A stretch of 60,279 nucleotides of DNA from Bradyrhizobium jicamae (GCF_001440395.1 NZ_LLXZ01000080.1:94918-155196); one strand, 5' to 3'. Counted from the stretch's first letter, positions 1 to 9,164 are shown. Notes: generated by a model from the letters alone, not told the origin. Made by a program: numbers and translations.

Positions 1-212
1 AAATATCGAAAACAACCCCATGCAAAGTAGCAACTAGTCGATGCTTTGAGCGATTCCGCGAAAAATTTTGACACGTCGGCAAATCAGCGAGACGCCAATC
101 TACTTCCTGACGATCCCGGTGCAGGGCAATCTTGCCAAACCAAGTGATTTTTCGCGCTGAGGGGGCGGAGGCGGACCGGATTGCGAGGCGGTGTCCCGCG
201 TCGCAATCCACC

Positions 213-1007
213 TCAATCTTCGACCCGGTACAGACGCCATCGCTCCGGTACGCCTTTGAGTTGGTGGACGCCGTGATCCCTGAAGCAGATTTGAGACTGC
301 GACATCAGGTCCTTGACCACGCTCGAGACCAGCACTTCGCCGGCGCGCGCTTTCGCGGCGACACGTGCGCCGATGTGAAACGCGAGACCGACCACCTCGG
401 CCCCGCTCACTTTGTATTCCCCCGCATGCAGCCCCACCCTGATCTCCAGCCCCAGCGTGCGCACCGCCTCGCGGATCGCGGTCGCACAGCGGACGCCGGC
501 AGCCGGCGCCTTGAACGTCGCTAGCACTCCGTCCCCCGTCGTCACGACCTCCTTTCCGCGCGAAGTCTTCAACTCCTTGCGGACCGCTGCGTAATAGTGG
601 CCCATCACCTTTGTCCAGCGCGCATCGCCCAGCTTCGCGGCTTTCTCGGTGGAGCGGACGATATCGACGATCAGGATCGTGGCGAGTGCCTGTTTGAGCT
701 CGGTGCTGCGCTGGGCGGATCGGCGCCGGAGCGCAATCGGTCCGGCCAGCGGTTCATAGCGATGATTGCGGCGCCGCGCGATCGCGGCCTTTACATAGTC
801 GTTGGCCCGCTGCGCCGTGCCGCAACGAATCGTTTTCTCTCTCGGCGGAAGTGCCCAGTAAACCTTTCGCCCATCTCCGGCGCCAAGGACTTCCACGGCG
901 CCCCACTTCAGGAAAACCGCCGAGCCAACCCGTCGAACACACCACGCCTTTGACGTGTATCCGGAGACGTTCGACTGATGGACTCCGATGCGAAGGAATT
1001 TTGGCAT
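213..1007 (-). CDS. Class III adenylate/guanylate cyclase-like protein
   Basis: The C-terminal half (from about residue 105 of this start) is a class III nucleotidyl cyclase homology domain. It has the first metal-binding segment LIVDIVRST, the TTGDGVLATF loop with the second Asp, and a VGLHAGE strand, so it probably makes cAMP or is a degenerate relative. The N-terminal about 90 residues (SKAWCVRRVG..VFLKWGAVEV) look like a small beta-rich WGR-like domain ending in a basic stretch; that name is tentative. I chose the ATG at 1007 (MPKFLRIGV) because residues upstream look like translated intergenic DNA; no clear Shine-Dalgarno sequence is visible. No membrane segment is seen. It lies to the left of the tRNA-derived site at 1263-1309, so it may belong to an integrated island. 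Confidence 0.72.
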   Translation of the reverse strand: MPKFLRIGVHQSNVSGYTSKAWCVRRVGSAVFLKWGAVEVLGAGDGRKVYWALPPREKTIRCGTAQRANDYVKAAIARRRNHRYEPLAGPIALRRRSAQRSTELKQALATILIVDIVRSTEKAAKLGDARWTKVMGHYYAAVRKELKTSRGKEVVTTGDGVLATFKAPAAGVRCATAIREAVRTLGLEIRVGLHAGEYKVSGAEVVGLAFHIGARVAAKARAGEVLVSSVVKDLMSQSQICFRDHGVHQLKGVPERWRLYRVED

Positions 1008-1262
1008 GAACGTGCGGCCAATCGAAAGACCGTTTGGGCGTACTTGGGGCAAAGGGTAGTCGTACAATCCGGCGTTGGCAACTGTCGAAAATTTGCCCGT
1101 GGCCCCCACGTCTGTTCGCGTTCGCGGTCAAAAATACCGAAGGAGATCAGACGGCAGGTGCGAGCCGCCGCCTCACCAGAAACGACCTCGACAAAGTGAA
1201 ATGAACGCAATCGAACCCGAACGAAAACGCAGCAAACTCAACGAAGCCGATCGATATCCTCT

Positions 1263-1309
1263 CGCTCATAACGGTCTGGTTGCAGGTTCGAGTCCTGCCG
1301 GGCCCACCA
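1263..1309 (+). repeat. tRNA(CAU) 3'-end fragment, likely att site
   Basis: The 47 bases run from the anticodon loop (CTCATAA, anticodon CAT) through a perfect T arm (GCAGG / TTCGAGT / CCTGC), the 3' acceptor strand CGGGCCC, discriminator A and CCA. Nothing upstream can form the D arm, the 5' acceptor strand or a full anticodon stem, so this is not an intact tRNA. Integrative elements that enter at tRNA genes leave exactly such a 3' copy at their distal end. By that logic the element would lie to the left, at coordinates below 1263. Confidence 0.8.
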
Positions 1310-1720
1310 GTGGATCAATGCTTGGCTGTATTTCATTCCGCAGCCCGTTGGCCACCGCACCAGAAATGCCCGCTTCGTTGCGCCGGGTCGTGCTTCAGCA
1401 GATCGCAAGCTACTTCTCCGGGTTCGATACGACCACGATCTTTCCAACGCAAACGTAGATTCGGCGGCCTTTTCGCAATAGGAGTGCAAGCAGCGGGCTG
1501 CGTTTCCGTGATCGGAACAGCCTTTCGACGGCCGAGAACCTGCGAGCGGAACGTGCATATCGGCGACGTCCCAAATAGGCGTATGCGCATGAGCCTGACG
1601 GCGATTCGATTTGCTGTGGCAGGTTCGGGCGCTCTGCAATTCTTCGCCTTGCAGCGAGAACTTGCAATGAAAACGCATGGGCTGTCTCAACGGTTTCTCT
1701 CACTGATATCCCGATTTATA

Positions 1721-1761
1721 TGGTGGACGCCCCAACGGCTCGAACCCGGGACCCGCTGATT
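1721..1761 (-). repeat. Degenerate tRNA 3'-end relic (tRNA-Lys-like)
   Basis: Read on the minus strand, the segment has AATCAGCGGGTC, then a T-loop TTCGAGC and an end in GCGTCCACCA. This resembles the 3' half of a rhizobial tRNA-Lys from memory. The T stem is no longer complementary (CCGGG against CGTTG), so it is decayed. Its orientation is opposite to the relic at 1263-1309. Confidence 0.5.
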
Positions 1762-1928
1762 GGGAGGTGCGTGACTTGCCAAAAAATTCTGTCGCCATTC
1801 CGACATGAGTATCGTTGGGCCTGCAACAGGTTTCCCTCTGTCGGGATAAAAGGATCCTTGTTTGGTGCAGAGAGGCAAGCGCTGCTGATGCATTCCGGCA
1901 CTGCTATGGAGCACAACGGCGGCGCCGA

Positions 1929-2894
1929 TCATACCAAGTGGCAGGCAACGAGATGATCCGCCACCGACTTCGGCACCAGCGGCGGCTCCCTTTCCGCGCA
2001 CATGGGCTGCGCCAAAGGACAGCGCGTTCGGAAGCGGCAGCCGGAGGGCGGCTCGATCGGATTGGGAATGTCACCGCGCAACAATATCGGCTGCCGCTGA
2101 CGGCCGGGAATCGGCTCCGGAACCGCCGACAACAATGCCTTCGTGTAGGGATGAAGCGGCGAACGACAGAGCTGCTCGGTCGAGATGAGCTCGACGAGCC
2201 TGCCGAGATACATTACGGCGATGCGGTCGCTGACGTAGCTCACCGCTGCCAGATTGTGCGAGACGAAGACATAGGTCAGCCGTAGCTCGCGCTTGAGCTC
2301 GACCAAAAGATTCAACACCTGTGACTGAATCGAAACGTCGAGCGCGGAAACCGGCTCGTCGGCGACCACCAGTTTCGGCCGAAGCACGAGGGCGCGGGCG
2401 ATGCCGACGCGTTGCCGCTGGCCGCCCGACAGCTCATGCGGATAGCGATGGGCGGCTTCCCGCCGCAATCCCACCTTGTCCAGCATTTCGACAATCATCC
2501 GCTCGCGCGCGCCGCGCTCGATGCCCTGTGCATCGAGTCCTTCGGCGATGATGTCGCCGACCCTCATGCGCGGATCCAGCGATCCGCTCGGATCCTGAAA
2601 GATGAATTGCAGTTGGCGCCGCGAGCGCCGCAGTTCCGCGCCCGCCAGATCGCCAATCTGCGCGCCGTCGAATGACAGTTTTCCGGCGCTTGGCTTCATC
2701 AGCCCGACCAGAATCCGCCCGAGCGTGGATTTTCCGCTACCGGATTCGCCGACGAGGCCAAGCGTCTCTCCCGGGGCGATGTCGAGATCGATACCGTCGA
2801 CGGCGCGCGCATAGGCGACGCTGCGCCGGAACAACCCGCCGCCGACTGGAAAGTATTTCTTGACGTCGCGGGCGCGCAATAACGGCTCATGCAT
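1929..2894 (-). CDS. Oligopeptide/dipeptide-type ABC transporter ATPase (OppF/DppF-like)
   Basis: This is the cytoplasmic ATPase that energises the transporter encoded just upstream. It has Walker [10 protein letters not shown], signature LSGGQRQR and Walker [12 protein letters not shown]. The C-terminal oligo/dipeptide extension contains the Cys-bearing GCRFRTRCP motif seen in Opp/Dpp ATPases. The ATG at 2894 ([10 protein letters not shown]) overlaps the stop of the preceding ATPase by 8 bases (ATGCATGA), which indicates translational coupling. Length 321 residues is usual for the family. It is the last gene of an operon with two permeases, a binding protein and an amidase. The substrate cannot be read from sequence; di- or oligopeptides or amide compounds are likely. 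Confidence 0.93.
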   Translation of the reverse strand: MHEPLLRARDVKKYFPVGGGLFRRSVAYARAVDGIDLDIAPGETLGLVGESGSGKSTLGRILVGLMKPSAGKLSFDGAQIGDLAGAELRRSRRQLQFIFQDPSGSLDPRMRVGDIIAEGLDAQGIERGARERMIVEMLDKVGLRREAAHRYPHELSGGQRQRVGIARALVLRPKLVVADEPVSALDVSIQSQVLNLLVELKRELRLTYVFVSHNLAAVSYVSDRIAVMYLGRLVELISTEQLCRSPLHPYTKALLSAVPEPIPGRQRQPILLRGDIPNPIEPPSGCRFRTRCPLAQPMCAEREPPLVPKSVADHLVACHLV

Positions 2895-3891
2895 CTGTAG
2901 CTGCTCCCCGCTGCGATCGTTCGGTGGCATTGCCGCGCAACCAGCACGCTGCAAATCCTGAACGGGTCGCAACCAATGCCGGCGGCTGGCGATGACAATG
3001 CTGGAACGCGTAACTGCAGCGCGCGGCGAACCGGCAGCCTCCCGGCCAATGCAGCGCGCTCGGAACGACGCCGGGGATCACGTTGAGCGGCTCGTCTTGC
3101 GTCATTCCCAATAGCGGAATCGACCGCAACAACGCCTCTGTATAGGGGTGCTGCGGACTGCGGAAGATGGCGTCGACAGAGCCGCGCTCCACCACCTCGC
3201 CAGCATACATCACGGCGACATCGTCGCACATCTCGGCAACGACACCGAGGTCATGGGTGATCAGGATCACCGCCATCGCCAACCTGTCGCGCAACTGCCG
3301 CAGTAGCTCAAGGATCTGCGCCTGGATGGTGACATCCAGCGCGGTCGTCGGTTCATCGGCGATCAAGAGCTTGGGTTCGCAGGCAAGCGCCATCGCAATC
3401 ATCACGCGCTGCCGCATGCCGCCTGACATCTGGTGCGGAAAGGCGTCGACGCGACGCTCGGGTGATGGAATCCCGACAAGTTCCAGGAGTTCGATGGCGC
3501 GCTCGCGCGCCTGGCGCGCGCTCGTGCGGCGATGCAGCCTGATGCCTTCGATGATCTGGTTGCCCACCGTATGGACCGGGTTGAGCGAAGTCATCGGCTC
3601 CTGAAATACCATGGAGATGCGATTGCCGCGAACCGCCTCGAGCTCCCGTTCGGAAACCGCGGCGAGATCCTTGCCCTCGAAATAGATGTGGCTGCCCGGC
3701 AGAATGCGGCCCGGCCTCTCGATCAAGCGCATGATCGAGAGTGCGGTGACACTCTTGCCGCTGCCGGATTCGCCGACGACGCCAAGCGTCTTGCCCTCGC
3801 GAACGTCGAGGTCGACACCGTCGACGGCCTTCATCACGCCGGATCGCGTGTCAAAATAGGTCCGGAGATTTTCAACGCGCAGCAGCGACAT
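2887..3891 (-). CDS. Oligopeptide/dipeptide-type ABC transporter ATPase (OppD/DppD-like)
   Basis: This is the second ATPase of the peptide-type transporter. Walker A is GESGSGKSV, the signature is MSGGMRQRV, and Walker B is [12 protein letters not shown]. The C-terminal GGCRFAARC Cys motif is typical of OppD/DppD. There are two ATG codons, at 3897 and 3891. I prefer 3891 (MSLLRVEN) because a GGGG ribosome site lies six bases upstream of it and abuts the earlier ATG. It ends 8 bases inside the next ATPase gene. OppD/OppF-type ATPases normally act as a heterodimer. Confidence 0.93.
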   Translation of the reverse strand: MSLLRVENLRTYFDTRSGVMKAVDGVDLDVREGKTLGVVGESGSGKSVTALSIMRLIERPGRILPGSHIYFEGKDLAAVSERELEAVRGNRISMVFQEPMTSLNPVHTVGNQIIEGIRLHRRTSARQARERAIELLELVGIPSPERRVDAFPHQMSGGMRQRVMIAMALACEPKLLIADEPTTALDVTIQAQILELLRQLRDRLAMAVILITHDLGVVAEMCDDVAVMYAGEVVERGSVDAIFRSPQHPYTEALLRSIPLLGMTQDEPLNVIPGVVPSALHWPGGCRFAARCSYAFQHCHRQPPALVATRSGFAACWLRGNATERSQRGAATDA

Positions 3892-4102
3892 GGTCATCCC
3901 CGCTAGACCGTGGCCCTTCGTCCGGCCCGGTTTCGATCACGTATTCGGTCGAAATGATCCAAAGGCGAGCCGGCGAGCCTGCCGTGTTAGGCCTACTCCG
4001 CGCAGGCGCGCGAACGATTCCGCCAGCAAGGCCGGCCGGCCAGGTTGGCGCGATGGAATGCAGCCCGACGAACGGTGCGAGAACGCGTGGCCATTCGATC
4101 AT
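3872..4102 (-). CDS. Possible small ORF between amidase and ABC ATPase
   Basis: A 76-residue frame starts 12 bases after the amidase stop, preceded by a strong ribosome site (GGAGG, six bases, ATG). It runs 20-26 bases into the start of the ATPase gene, as coupled genes do. The product ([10 protein letters not shown]...) is Pro/Arg/Ala-rich after residue 30, has no recognisable domain and no clear membrane segment. It could be a small coupling peptide, the remnant of a longer gene, or chance. The ribosome site is the main reason to list it. Confidence 0.3.
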   Translation of the reverse strand: MIEWPRVLAPFVGLHSIAPTWPAGLAGGIVRAPARSRPNTAGSPARLWIISTEYVIETGPDEGPRSSGDDHVAAAR

Positions 4103-4114
4103 CGCGATCCTCCA

Positions 4115-5554
4115 TCAGACATTCGGCTTTCGTCCGACCCACGGCCAGGCGAGCTCGAAGGCACGCGCCGCGCGCAGCACCAGCGCCTCCTGATTGGGCG
4201 GCGCGATCACCTGCAGGCCGATCGGCATTCCATCGACGAAGCCGCAGGGAATTGAGGCGGCCGTGCAGCCGGCGAGATTGACAGCCAGCGTATGGGCGAC
4301 CAGCGCCGGGATGCGCTGGGCGGGACCGACGGATTCAATCACCGGCGCGGTGAATCCGAGCGTCGGCGAGAGCACGAGATCGCAGCTGCGGAAGGCGGCC
4401 TCGAACGAGCGGATGAAATCAGCGCGCCGGCGCATCGCGCGCGAATAATCGGCGGCGCTCACGCCCTTGGCCCAGGCAAATCGCTCGCGCGCATATGGGG
4501 TCAGCTTGCGCCGTGCCAGCGGGTCGGTATAGAGCGACTTGCCGAGCGCGGCGTAACGATCGACGAAGTCGAGCACCCGCCAGGCTTCGTCCACCCCCTG
4601 CGTGTTGAACGTCACCGCATTATCGACAAAATTGGCACCGAGCGAGCCGAGGCCAAACGCAGCTTTCTTGATCGCGCTGATCACGGCGGCATCGACCTGA
4701 CCCGAAATGCTCTGATCCTCCCACCATCCGAGCCGCAGTCCCGCGATGCCATCATCGAGCCCGGAAAGGTAGTCGGGCGGTTCATCCAGCCGGCACAGGG
4801 AATCGTCGACGGACGGTTGCGCCAGTAGCTGCAGCAATGTGGCCGCATCGCGCACGTCGCGGCTGATCGGGCCCGCACTGCAAAGGAACATCGTGGATCC
4901 GAGCGAGCCGTGCTGCGGAACCCTGCCGTTGCTCGGCAACAAGCCGAGCACCCCGCACATCGCCGAGGGCAGCCGAATCGATCCACCTGAATCGCTCCCA
5001 AGCGCCAGCGGGCCGAAGCCGGCTGCGACACTCGCCGCCGCCCCTCCGCTTGAGCCCCCAGACGTGCATCGGGGATCCCAGGGATTGACGCATTCGGGCG
5101 CGACGCGGCCGGTGGTGCGCCAGAACGTCCCAAATTCAGGCGTAGCAGTTTTGCCGATGATCACGCCATCGGCCGCCTTCACGCGCGCGACGTGCAGCGA
5201 ATCCTCCTCCGGCACGTGGTCGGCATAGATCCGCGAGCCGCTAGTGGTGCGGATGCCCTTGGTCCAGAACTGATCCTTGATCGATACCGGCACACCCGCC
5301 AGCGCGCCGACAGGCTCGCCGCGATCGATCCGCCTGTCGATCGCCCTGGCCTGGTCCAGAGCCACTTCCCCCGACACCGTGAAGAAGGAGTGGAGGCGTC
5401 GATCGAACTTCTCGATCCTTTCGATGAAATGACAGGCGACTTCGATTGCCGACACGCGCCGTGTCACGATGGCTTCGCGGATCTGCCAAGCGGGCATCCA
5501 GTGAAGATCGGACGGCAGGTCGCTCATCGCATCAGTGTTCAATTTGTCGAGCAT
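4115..5554 (-). CDS. Amidase-signature family hydrolase
   Basis: A 479-residue amidase of the GatA/AtzF-like superfamily, expected to hydrolyse an amide to acid and ammonia. The Ser-cisSer-Lys triad is visible: Lys in VSIKDQF, the first Ser in the Gly/Ser-rich CTSGGSSGGAA, and the nucleophilic Ser in GSDSGGSIRLP. The start at 5554 is supported by AAGAGG seven bases upstream, inside the end of the permease gene only three bases away. It sits inside a peptide-type ABC operon, so it probably acts on the imported substrate. It lacks a GatB partner nearby, so a tRNA-amidotransferase role is unlikely. Confidence 0.92.
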   Translation of the reverse strand: MLDKLNTDAMSDLPSDLHWMPAWQIREAIVTRRVSAIEVACHFIERIEKFDRRLHSFFTVSGEVALDQARAIDRRIDRGEPVGALAGVPVSIKDQFWTKGIRTTSGSRIYADHVPEEDSLHVARVKAADGVIIGKTATPEFGTFWRTTGRVAPECVNPWDPRCTSGGSSGGAAASVAAGFGPLALGSDSGGSIRLPSAMCGVLGLLPSNGRVPQHGSLGSTMFLCSAGPISRDVRDAATLLQLLAQPSVDDSLCRLDEPPDYLSGLDDGIAGLRLGWWEDQSISGQVDAAVISAIKKAAFGLGSLGANFVDNAVTFNTQGVDEAWRVLDFVDRYAALGKSLYTDPLARRKLTPYARERFAWAKGVSAADYSRAMRRRADFIRSFEAAFRSCDLVLSPTLGFTAPVIESVGPAQRIPALVAHTLAVNLAGCTAASIPCGFVDGMPIGLQVIAPPNQEALVLRAARAFELAWPWVGRKPNV

Positions 5555-5557
5555 CGA

Positions 5558-6466
5558 TCAACCTCTTGGATCCAAAGCATCGCGCAAACCATCGCCCATG
5601 AGCGTGAAGCCGACGACGACGAACACGATGGCAAACCCCGGACTAAGGGCGAGCCATGGCGCGAGCGCCATCACCGAGGTGGATTCGGCGATCATGCCGC
5701 CCCAGGTCGGATCGGGCGGCTGCACGCCGAGCCCGAGAAAGGACAGCGAGGCCTCGGTCAGCACTGCGATCGTCACCGTCAGCGACGCCTCGACGATCAG
5801 CGGCGCCGCGATATTTGGCAGCACATGCCGGTACATCGTCCGCGCACGCGAGACGCCAAGCCCGATCGCCGCGGCGATGTAATCCCGCTCTCGCACCGAC
5901 AGCGTCGAAGCGCGGGCGACGCGGGCAAAGCGCGGCATGAACAGCAGGCCCATGGTGAGGACGAGATTCGGCAGGTTCGGCCCGAGCGCCGCCACCAGCG
6001 CAATCGCGAGCAGCAGTGCGGGAAAGGCCTGCAGGATGTCGAGAAGGCGCATCAGGCAAGCATCGACCAGCCCGCTGGCGTATCCGGCACTAAGGCCGAT
6101 CACCGTGCCGGATGCGAACGCAAGCGCGGCACTCAGGCAAGCGACCACAAGAGAGCTGCGCGCCGCATAGAGGATGCGCGTCAGCACATCGCGCCCCAGT
6201 TGGTCCGTGCCCAGCCAGTAATGCGCTGATGGCGGCGACAGCGAGGCATCGGCAATCTCGAGCGGATCGTGCCCGGAAAGCCAGGGCGCGGCGAGCGCAA
6301 GGACGATCGACAGCAGCACCATCGCAGCGCCGACTGCAAGCGGCAGATTCCAGCGCAGCCGGGGTCGCGCCAGGAAGCGAATGCCCCCCTCGTTGGCTGC
6401 CGGCTCGTCGGCCGGCACTGCCGGCCGATCCGCCGAGTCGATCAGGGTCGGATGTGCGTCAGCCAT
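5558..6466 (-). CDS. Peptide-type ABC transporter permease (DppC-like)
   Basis: An inner-membrane permease with an N-terminal hydrophobic segment (NLPLAVGAAMVLLSIVLALA), the OppC/DppC N-terminal feature HYWLGTDQLGRDVLTRILYAAR, and the binding-protein-dependent transport loop (EASLSFLGLGVQPP) near the C terminus. The ATG at 6466 overlaps the stop of the upstream permease gene by 8 bases, the same junction style as the ATPases. Length 302 residues is normal. A start 14 codons earlier is possible but would overlap more. Confidence 0.92.
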   Translation of the reverse strand: MADAHPTLIDSADRPAVPADEPAANEGGIRFLARPRLRWNLPLAVGAAMVLLSIVLALAAPWLSGHDPLEIADASLSPPSAHYWLGTDQLGRDVLTRILYAARSSLVVACLSAALAFASGTVIGLSAGYASGLVDACLMRLLDILQAFPALLLAIALVAALGPNLPNLVLTMGLLFMPRFARVARASTLSVRERDYIAAAIGLGVSRARTMYRHVLPNIAAPLIVEASLTVTIAVLTEASLSFLGLGVQPPDPTWGGMIAESTSVMALAPWLALSPGFAIVFVVVGFTLMGDGLRDALDPRG

Positions 6467-7412
6467 GTTGCTGGATCCTCGGATCGAGCGCGTAGTAGCT
6501 GAGGTCAACCATGATGTTGATCAGCACCACCAGCGTGGTGACCACCAGCACAGTGGCTTGCACTTGCGTATAGTCGCGGTGATAGATCGCGTTGAGCATG
6601 AGCTGGCCGATGCCGGGCAGGCCGAACACCTGCTCAACCACGACTGCGCCCGCGACGAGGTGCGCGGCGGTGACGCCGACCGCGGTCACAACCGGCAGCA
6701 GTGCATTGCGAAGACCATGCCGGATCAGCACGCGTAGGCGGCCTGCGCCCTTGGCACGTGCGGTCGCCATGAAGGGCTCCGTCAGCACCTCCAGCATGGC
6801 GGCGCGCGTGTAGCGCATGATCGTGGTGGCGGAAGCCAGCGAAAGCACGAAGGCCGGCAGCAGCAAAGTCCTGATTCCACCGAGCGGATCGTGACGCAGG
6901 TCGACGGCGCTCAAGATCTTGAACGATGGCCAATAGAGCGAAAGCAGCAGCACGGCTGCAACACCGACGAAGAATGGTGGCGTTGAGAGGCCGAGCAGCG
7001 CCACGGCGCGGATGAAAAGATCGGGCCACCGCCCGCGGGTTTTCGCAGCGGCGACGCCTGCGGGCAATCCGACCGCGATCGCAAAAAGCAGCGACATTGC
7101 GGTCAACACCAGCGTTACCGGCAAGTGCGAGACGATCTGCGGGGCGACCGGCAATCCCATCACGAGCGAATTGCCGAAATCGCCGCGCAGCGCGCCCATC
7201 AGCCAGATTCCATACTGCACCGGCAGCGGCTGATCGAGATGCAGGGCGCGGCGGATGTTCTGGGCGGCTTCCGAATCGAGCGCTACCGTGGGCCCCGCGA
7301 GCACGCTGACGATATCGCCGGGAATCAGATGAATGATGGCGAAGCTCATCAGCGAAACGCCGAACAGCACCGGCACGGTGAGAACGATGCGTCCCGCGGC
7401 ATATCTGAGCAT
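6459..7412 (-). CDS. Peptide-type ABC transporter permease (DppB-like)
   Basis: A 317-residue inner-membrane permease of the OppB/DppB family. It begins MLRYAAGRIVLTVPVLFGVS, has the signature segment FAIIHLIPGDIV and six predicted hydrophobic stretches. The EAA-type loop TARAKGAGRLRVLIRHGLRNALLP contacts the ATPases. It follows the binding-protein gene by 32 bases and overlaps the second permease. Substrate is set by the binding protein. Confidence 0.93.
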   Translation of the reverse strand: MLRYAAGRIVLTVPVLFGVSLMSFAIIHLIPGDIVSVLAGPTVALDSEAAQNIRRALHLDQPLPVQYGIWLMGALRGDFGNSLVMGLPVAPQIVSHLPVTLVLTAMSLLFAIAVGLPAGVAAAKTRGRWPDLFIRAVALLGLSTPPFFVGVAAVLLLSLYWPSFKILSAVDLRHDPLGGIRTLLLPAFVLSLASATTIMRYTRAAMLEVLTEPFMATARAKGAGRLRVLIRHGLRNALLPVVTAVGVTAAHLVAGAVVVEQVFGLPGIGQLMLNAIYHRDYTQVQATVLVVTTLVVLINIMVDLSYYALDPRIQQHG

Positions 7413-7444
7413 CGCCTACTCCCTTAGAACTCGCTGACCGCGCC

Positions 7445-9019
7445 CTATTGCAGCCAGGACTGCCGAAGATAGACCCTCTGCGCCGACGGCACGGCGCGGT
7501 AACCCTGCAGCTTCTTCGACCACATCTCCCAGCGCAGCGCCGCGGCACAGGGCGTAATGATGTAGGCCATATCGGCCACGCGCTGCTGCACCGCCCGATA
7601 GAGCTTGGTTCGTTCGGCTTCGTCATAGCTCTGCCGCGCCTTGGCCAGCAGTTCGTCCAGCACGGGATCAGCCGTCTTGCCCGGATTGACCGTGGAGTTC
7701 GAGTCCAACCGGATCGAGATGTTGGTGTCGGGATCCGGACCCCAGACCAAGCCCGCCATCGACATTGGCGATTCCGTCGATTGAAAATCGGCGACGAGCT
7801 GGCTCCATTCCTTCTGCAGGATCTTAATCCTTATGCCGATGCGTCCGACCATCTGCTGCATGATCTGGGCAATCTGAACGTCGCCGTAGTTGGCCGGCGA
7901 GACCGCAAAGACCGTCTCGAAGCCGGAGGCATAGCCGGCCTCCGCCATCAGTGCTTTGGCCGCGGCGACGTCTTCTTTCATATAGGGCAAGCCGAGCACC
8001 TCGCCGCTCGGAACGGCGAAGGGCGTTTGCATTGGCGGCAGCGACGCAGTGAGGCCGGCGAAGCCACGCCAGACGACCTTGGTAATCAGCTCGCGGTTGA
8101 GCGCCAGGCTGAAAGCACGGCGAACGCGGACATCATTGAAGGGCGGCTTGCGCTGATCGAACTCGAGTAGCATCAGCCGCGAATAGGACTTTGGGTCGGG
8201 TGCCACGATGTCAGGCACATCGCGCATCTGCGTCGCCGAGTCGGGGCGGCCGAGCCAGGTCAGCTGCACGCTGCCCGCCCGCAGAGCGGCCATGCGACTG
8301 GCTTCATCGGGTATGATGCGGAAGTCGAGGCCATCGAGATAAGGCAGGCCCGGCTCGTAATAGTCAGGATTGCGCTTCATCCGGATCAGCGAATTCGGCC
8401 GGAAATCCTCCAGCATGAACGGCCCGGTGCCGGCGCCGCCCTTGACGAGGTCGCCGCGCTGCCTGACGTCTTCGCGGTTGACGATCGCGGAATATTTGAT
8501 GGTGGCAAGATAGTTGGGGAATGGCGAGAACGGACTGGCGAGGCGGAACACCACCGTCTTGGGATCCGGCGTTTCGATCGCCTTGATCACCGAGAAGATC
8601 GATACCCATGGCGAGCGGGTGGCAGGATCCACCAGGCGCTCGAAGGTGAACTTGACGTCCTCGCTGGTGAGCACACTTCCATTGTGGAATTTCACGCCGT
8701 CGCGCAGATGGAAGACGAAGGTCTGCGGATCCGGATTCTCCCATGCGGTGGCGAGATCAGGCTCGACATGGCTCGACGTCTCGTCCCACCTCAGCAGGCA
8801 GGTATAGATGTGCTCGGCGATGTTGCCGGTCGAGAATGCGGCGGTCTTGTGCGGGTCCAGACCGATCGGATTCTCATCCTGGCCGATGGTGAGCACGCCG
8901 CCGCGTTTGGGCGCGGGCGTCTCATCCGCTGCTACCACCGGGCGCGCGCCGTATCCGAGGGCAACGAGCCCCATCCCGGTGGAGCCGAGAAATTGCCTTC
9001 GCGTGAAGTCGGCCTTCAT
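7445..9019 (-). CDS. Family 5 ABC substrate-binding protein, Tat-exported
   Basis: A periplasmic solute-binding protein of the peptide/nickel family (SBP_bac_5), 524 residues. The true start is the ATG at 9019, with GGAGG upstream. The N terminus MKADFTRRQFLGSTGMGLVALG is a twin-arginine signal peptide (RRQFLG), followed by AADETPAPKRGG. Family features are GLDPHKTAA, the ATAWE-NPDPQTFVFHLRDGVKFHNG segment and the C-terminal MAYIITP region. It is the first gene of the binding-protein/permease/amidase/ATPase operon. The ligand is unknown; linkage to an amidase suggests an amide-bearing compound or peptide. Confidence 0.92.
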   Translation of the reverse strand: MKADFTRRQFLGSTGMGLVALGYGARPVVAADETPAPKRGGVLTIGQDENPIGLDPHKTAAFSTGNIAEHIYTCLLRWDETSSHVEPDLATAWENPDPQTFVFHLRDGVKFHNGSVLTSEDVKFTFERLVDPATRSPWVSIFSVIKAIETPDPKTVVFRLASPFSPFPNYLATIKYSAIVNREDVRQRGDLVKGGAGTGPFMLEDFRPNSLIRMKRNPDYYEPGLPYLDGLDFRIIPDEASRMAALRAGSVQLTWLGRPDSATQMRDVPDIVAPDPKSYSRLMLLEFDQRKPPFNDVRVRRAFSLALNRELITKVVWRGFAGLTASLPPMQTPFAVPSGEVLGLPYMKEDVAAAKALMAEAGYASGFETVFAVSPANYGDVQIAQIMQQMVGRIGIRIKILQKEWSQLVADFQSTESPMSMAGLVWGPDPDTNISIRLDSNSTVNPGKTADPVLDELLAKARQSYDEAERTKLYRAVQQRVADMAYIITPCAAALRWEMWSKKLQGYRAVPSAQRVYLRQSWLQ

Positions 9020-9064
9020 GTCTCCCTCCACCAGCCGATCGATATTTCCGAAAGCGTGACGGCC

Positions 9065-9164
9065 TAGAGCATGATCGGTCCTGATTGGATCAGAACCGAA
9101 ACTCTGGATTCTTGTTTTGATTTCCTCACGCGAAGCGATATCCACCTCACTCGAAAACGCTCTA
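9065..9164. repeat. 100-bp intergenic repeat with TAGAGC/GCTCTA ends
   Basis: The segment begins TAGAGCATGATC and ends CGAAAACGCTCTA, so its termini are inverted copies of each other. The interior (GGATCAGAACCGAAACTCTG, TTCTTGTTTTGATT) matches a dispersed palindromic intergenic element that I recall from Bradyrhizobium genomes. Its right end supplies the stop codon of the hydrolase gene ending at 9162. Confidence 0.65.

Larger units (their letters stand above)
1008..1928. other. Gene-poor junction region with tRNA relics
   Basis: No credible coding sequence is seen in these 921 bases. The open frames are short, lack ribosome sites and include peptides produced by reading tRNA ends (for example WARQDSNLQP). 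The recognisable content is the two truncated tRNA 3' ends listed separately. The stretch looks like a chromosomal scar between accessory segments. Confidence 0.6.

Noticed and set aside
1238..1690. Open frame on the minus strand containing WARQDSNLQPDRYER
   Set aside because: That peptide is the reverse translation of the tRNA 3' end at 1263-1309, a well-known false gene; there is no ribosome site or domain.
5192..6229. Long plus-strand frames opposite the amidase and permease genes
   Set aside because: Antisense shadows of high-GC coding sequence; His/Arg-rich with no domains, while the minus-strand genes have clear motifs and ribosome sites.
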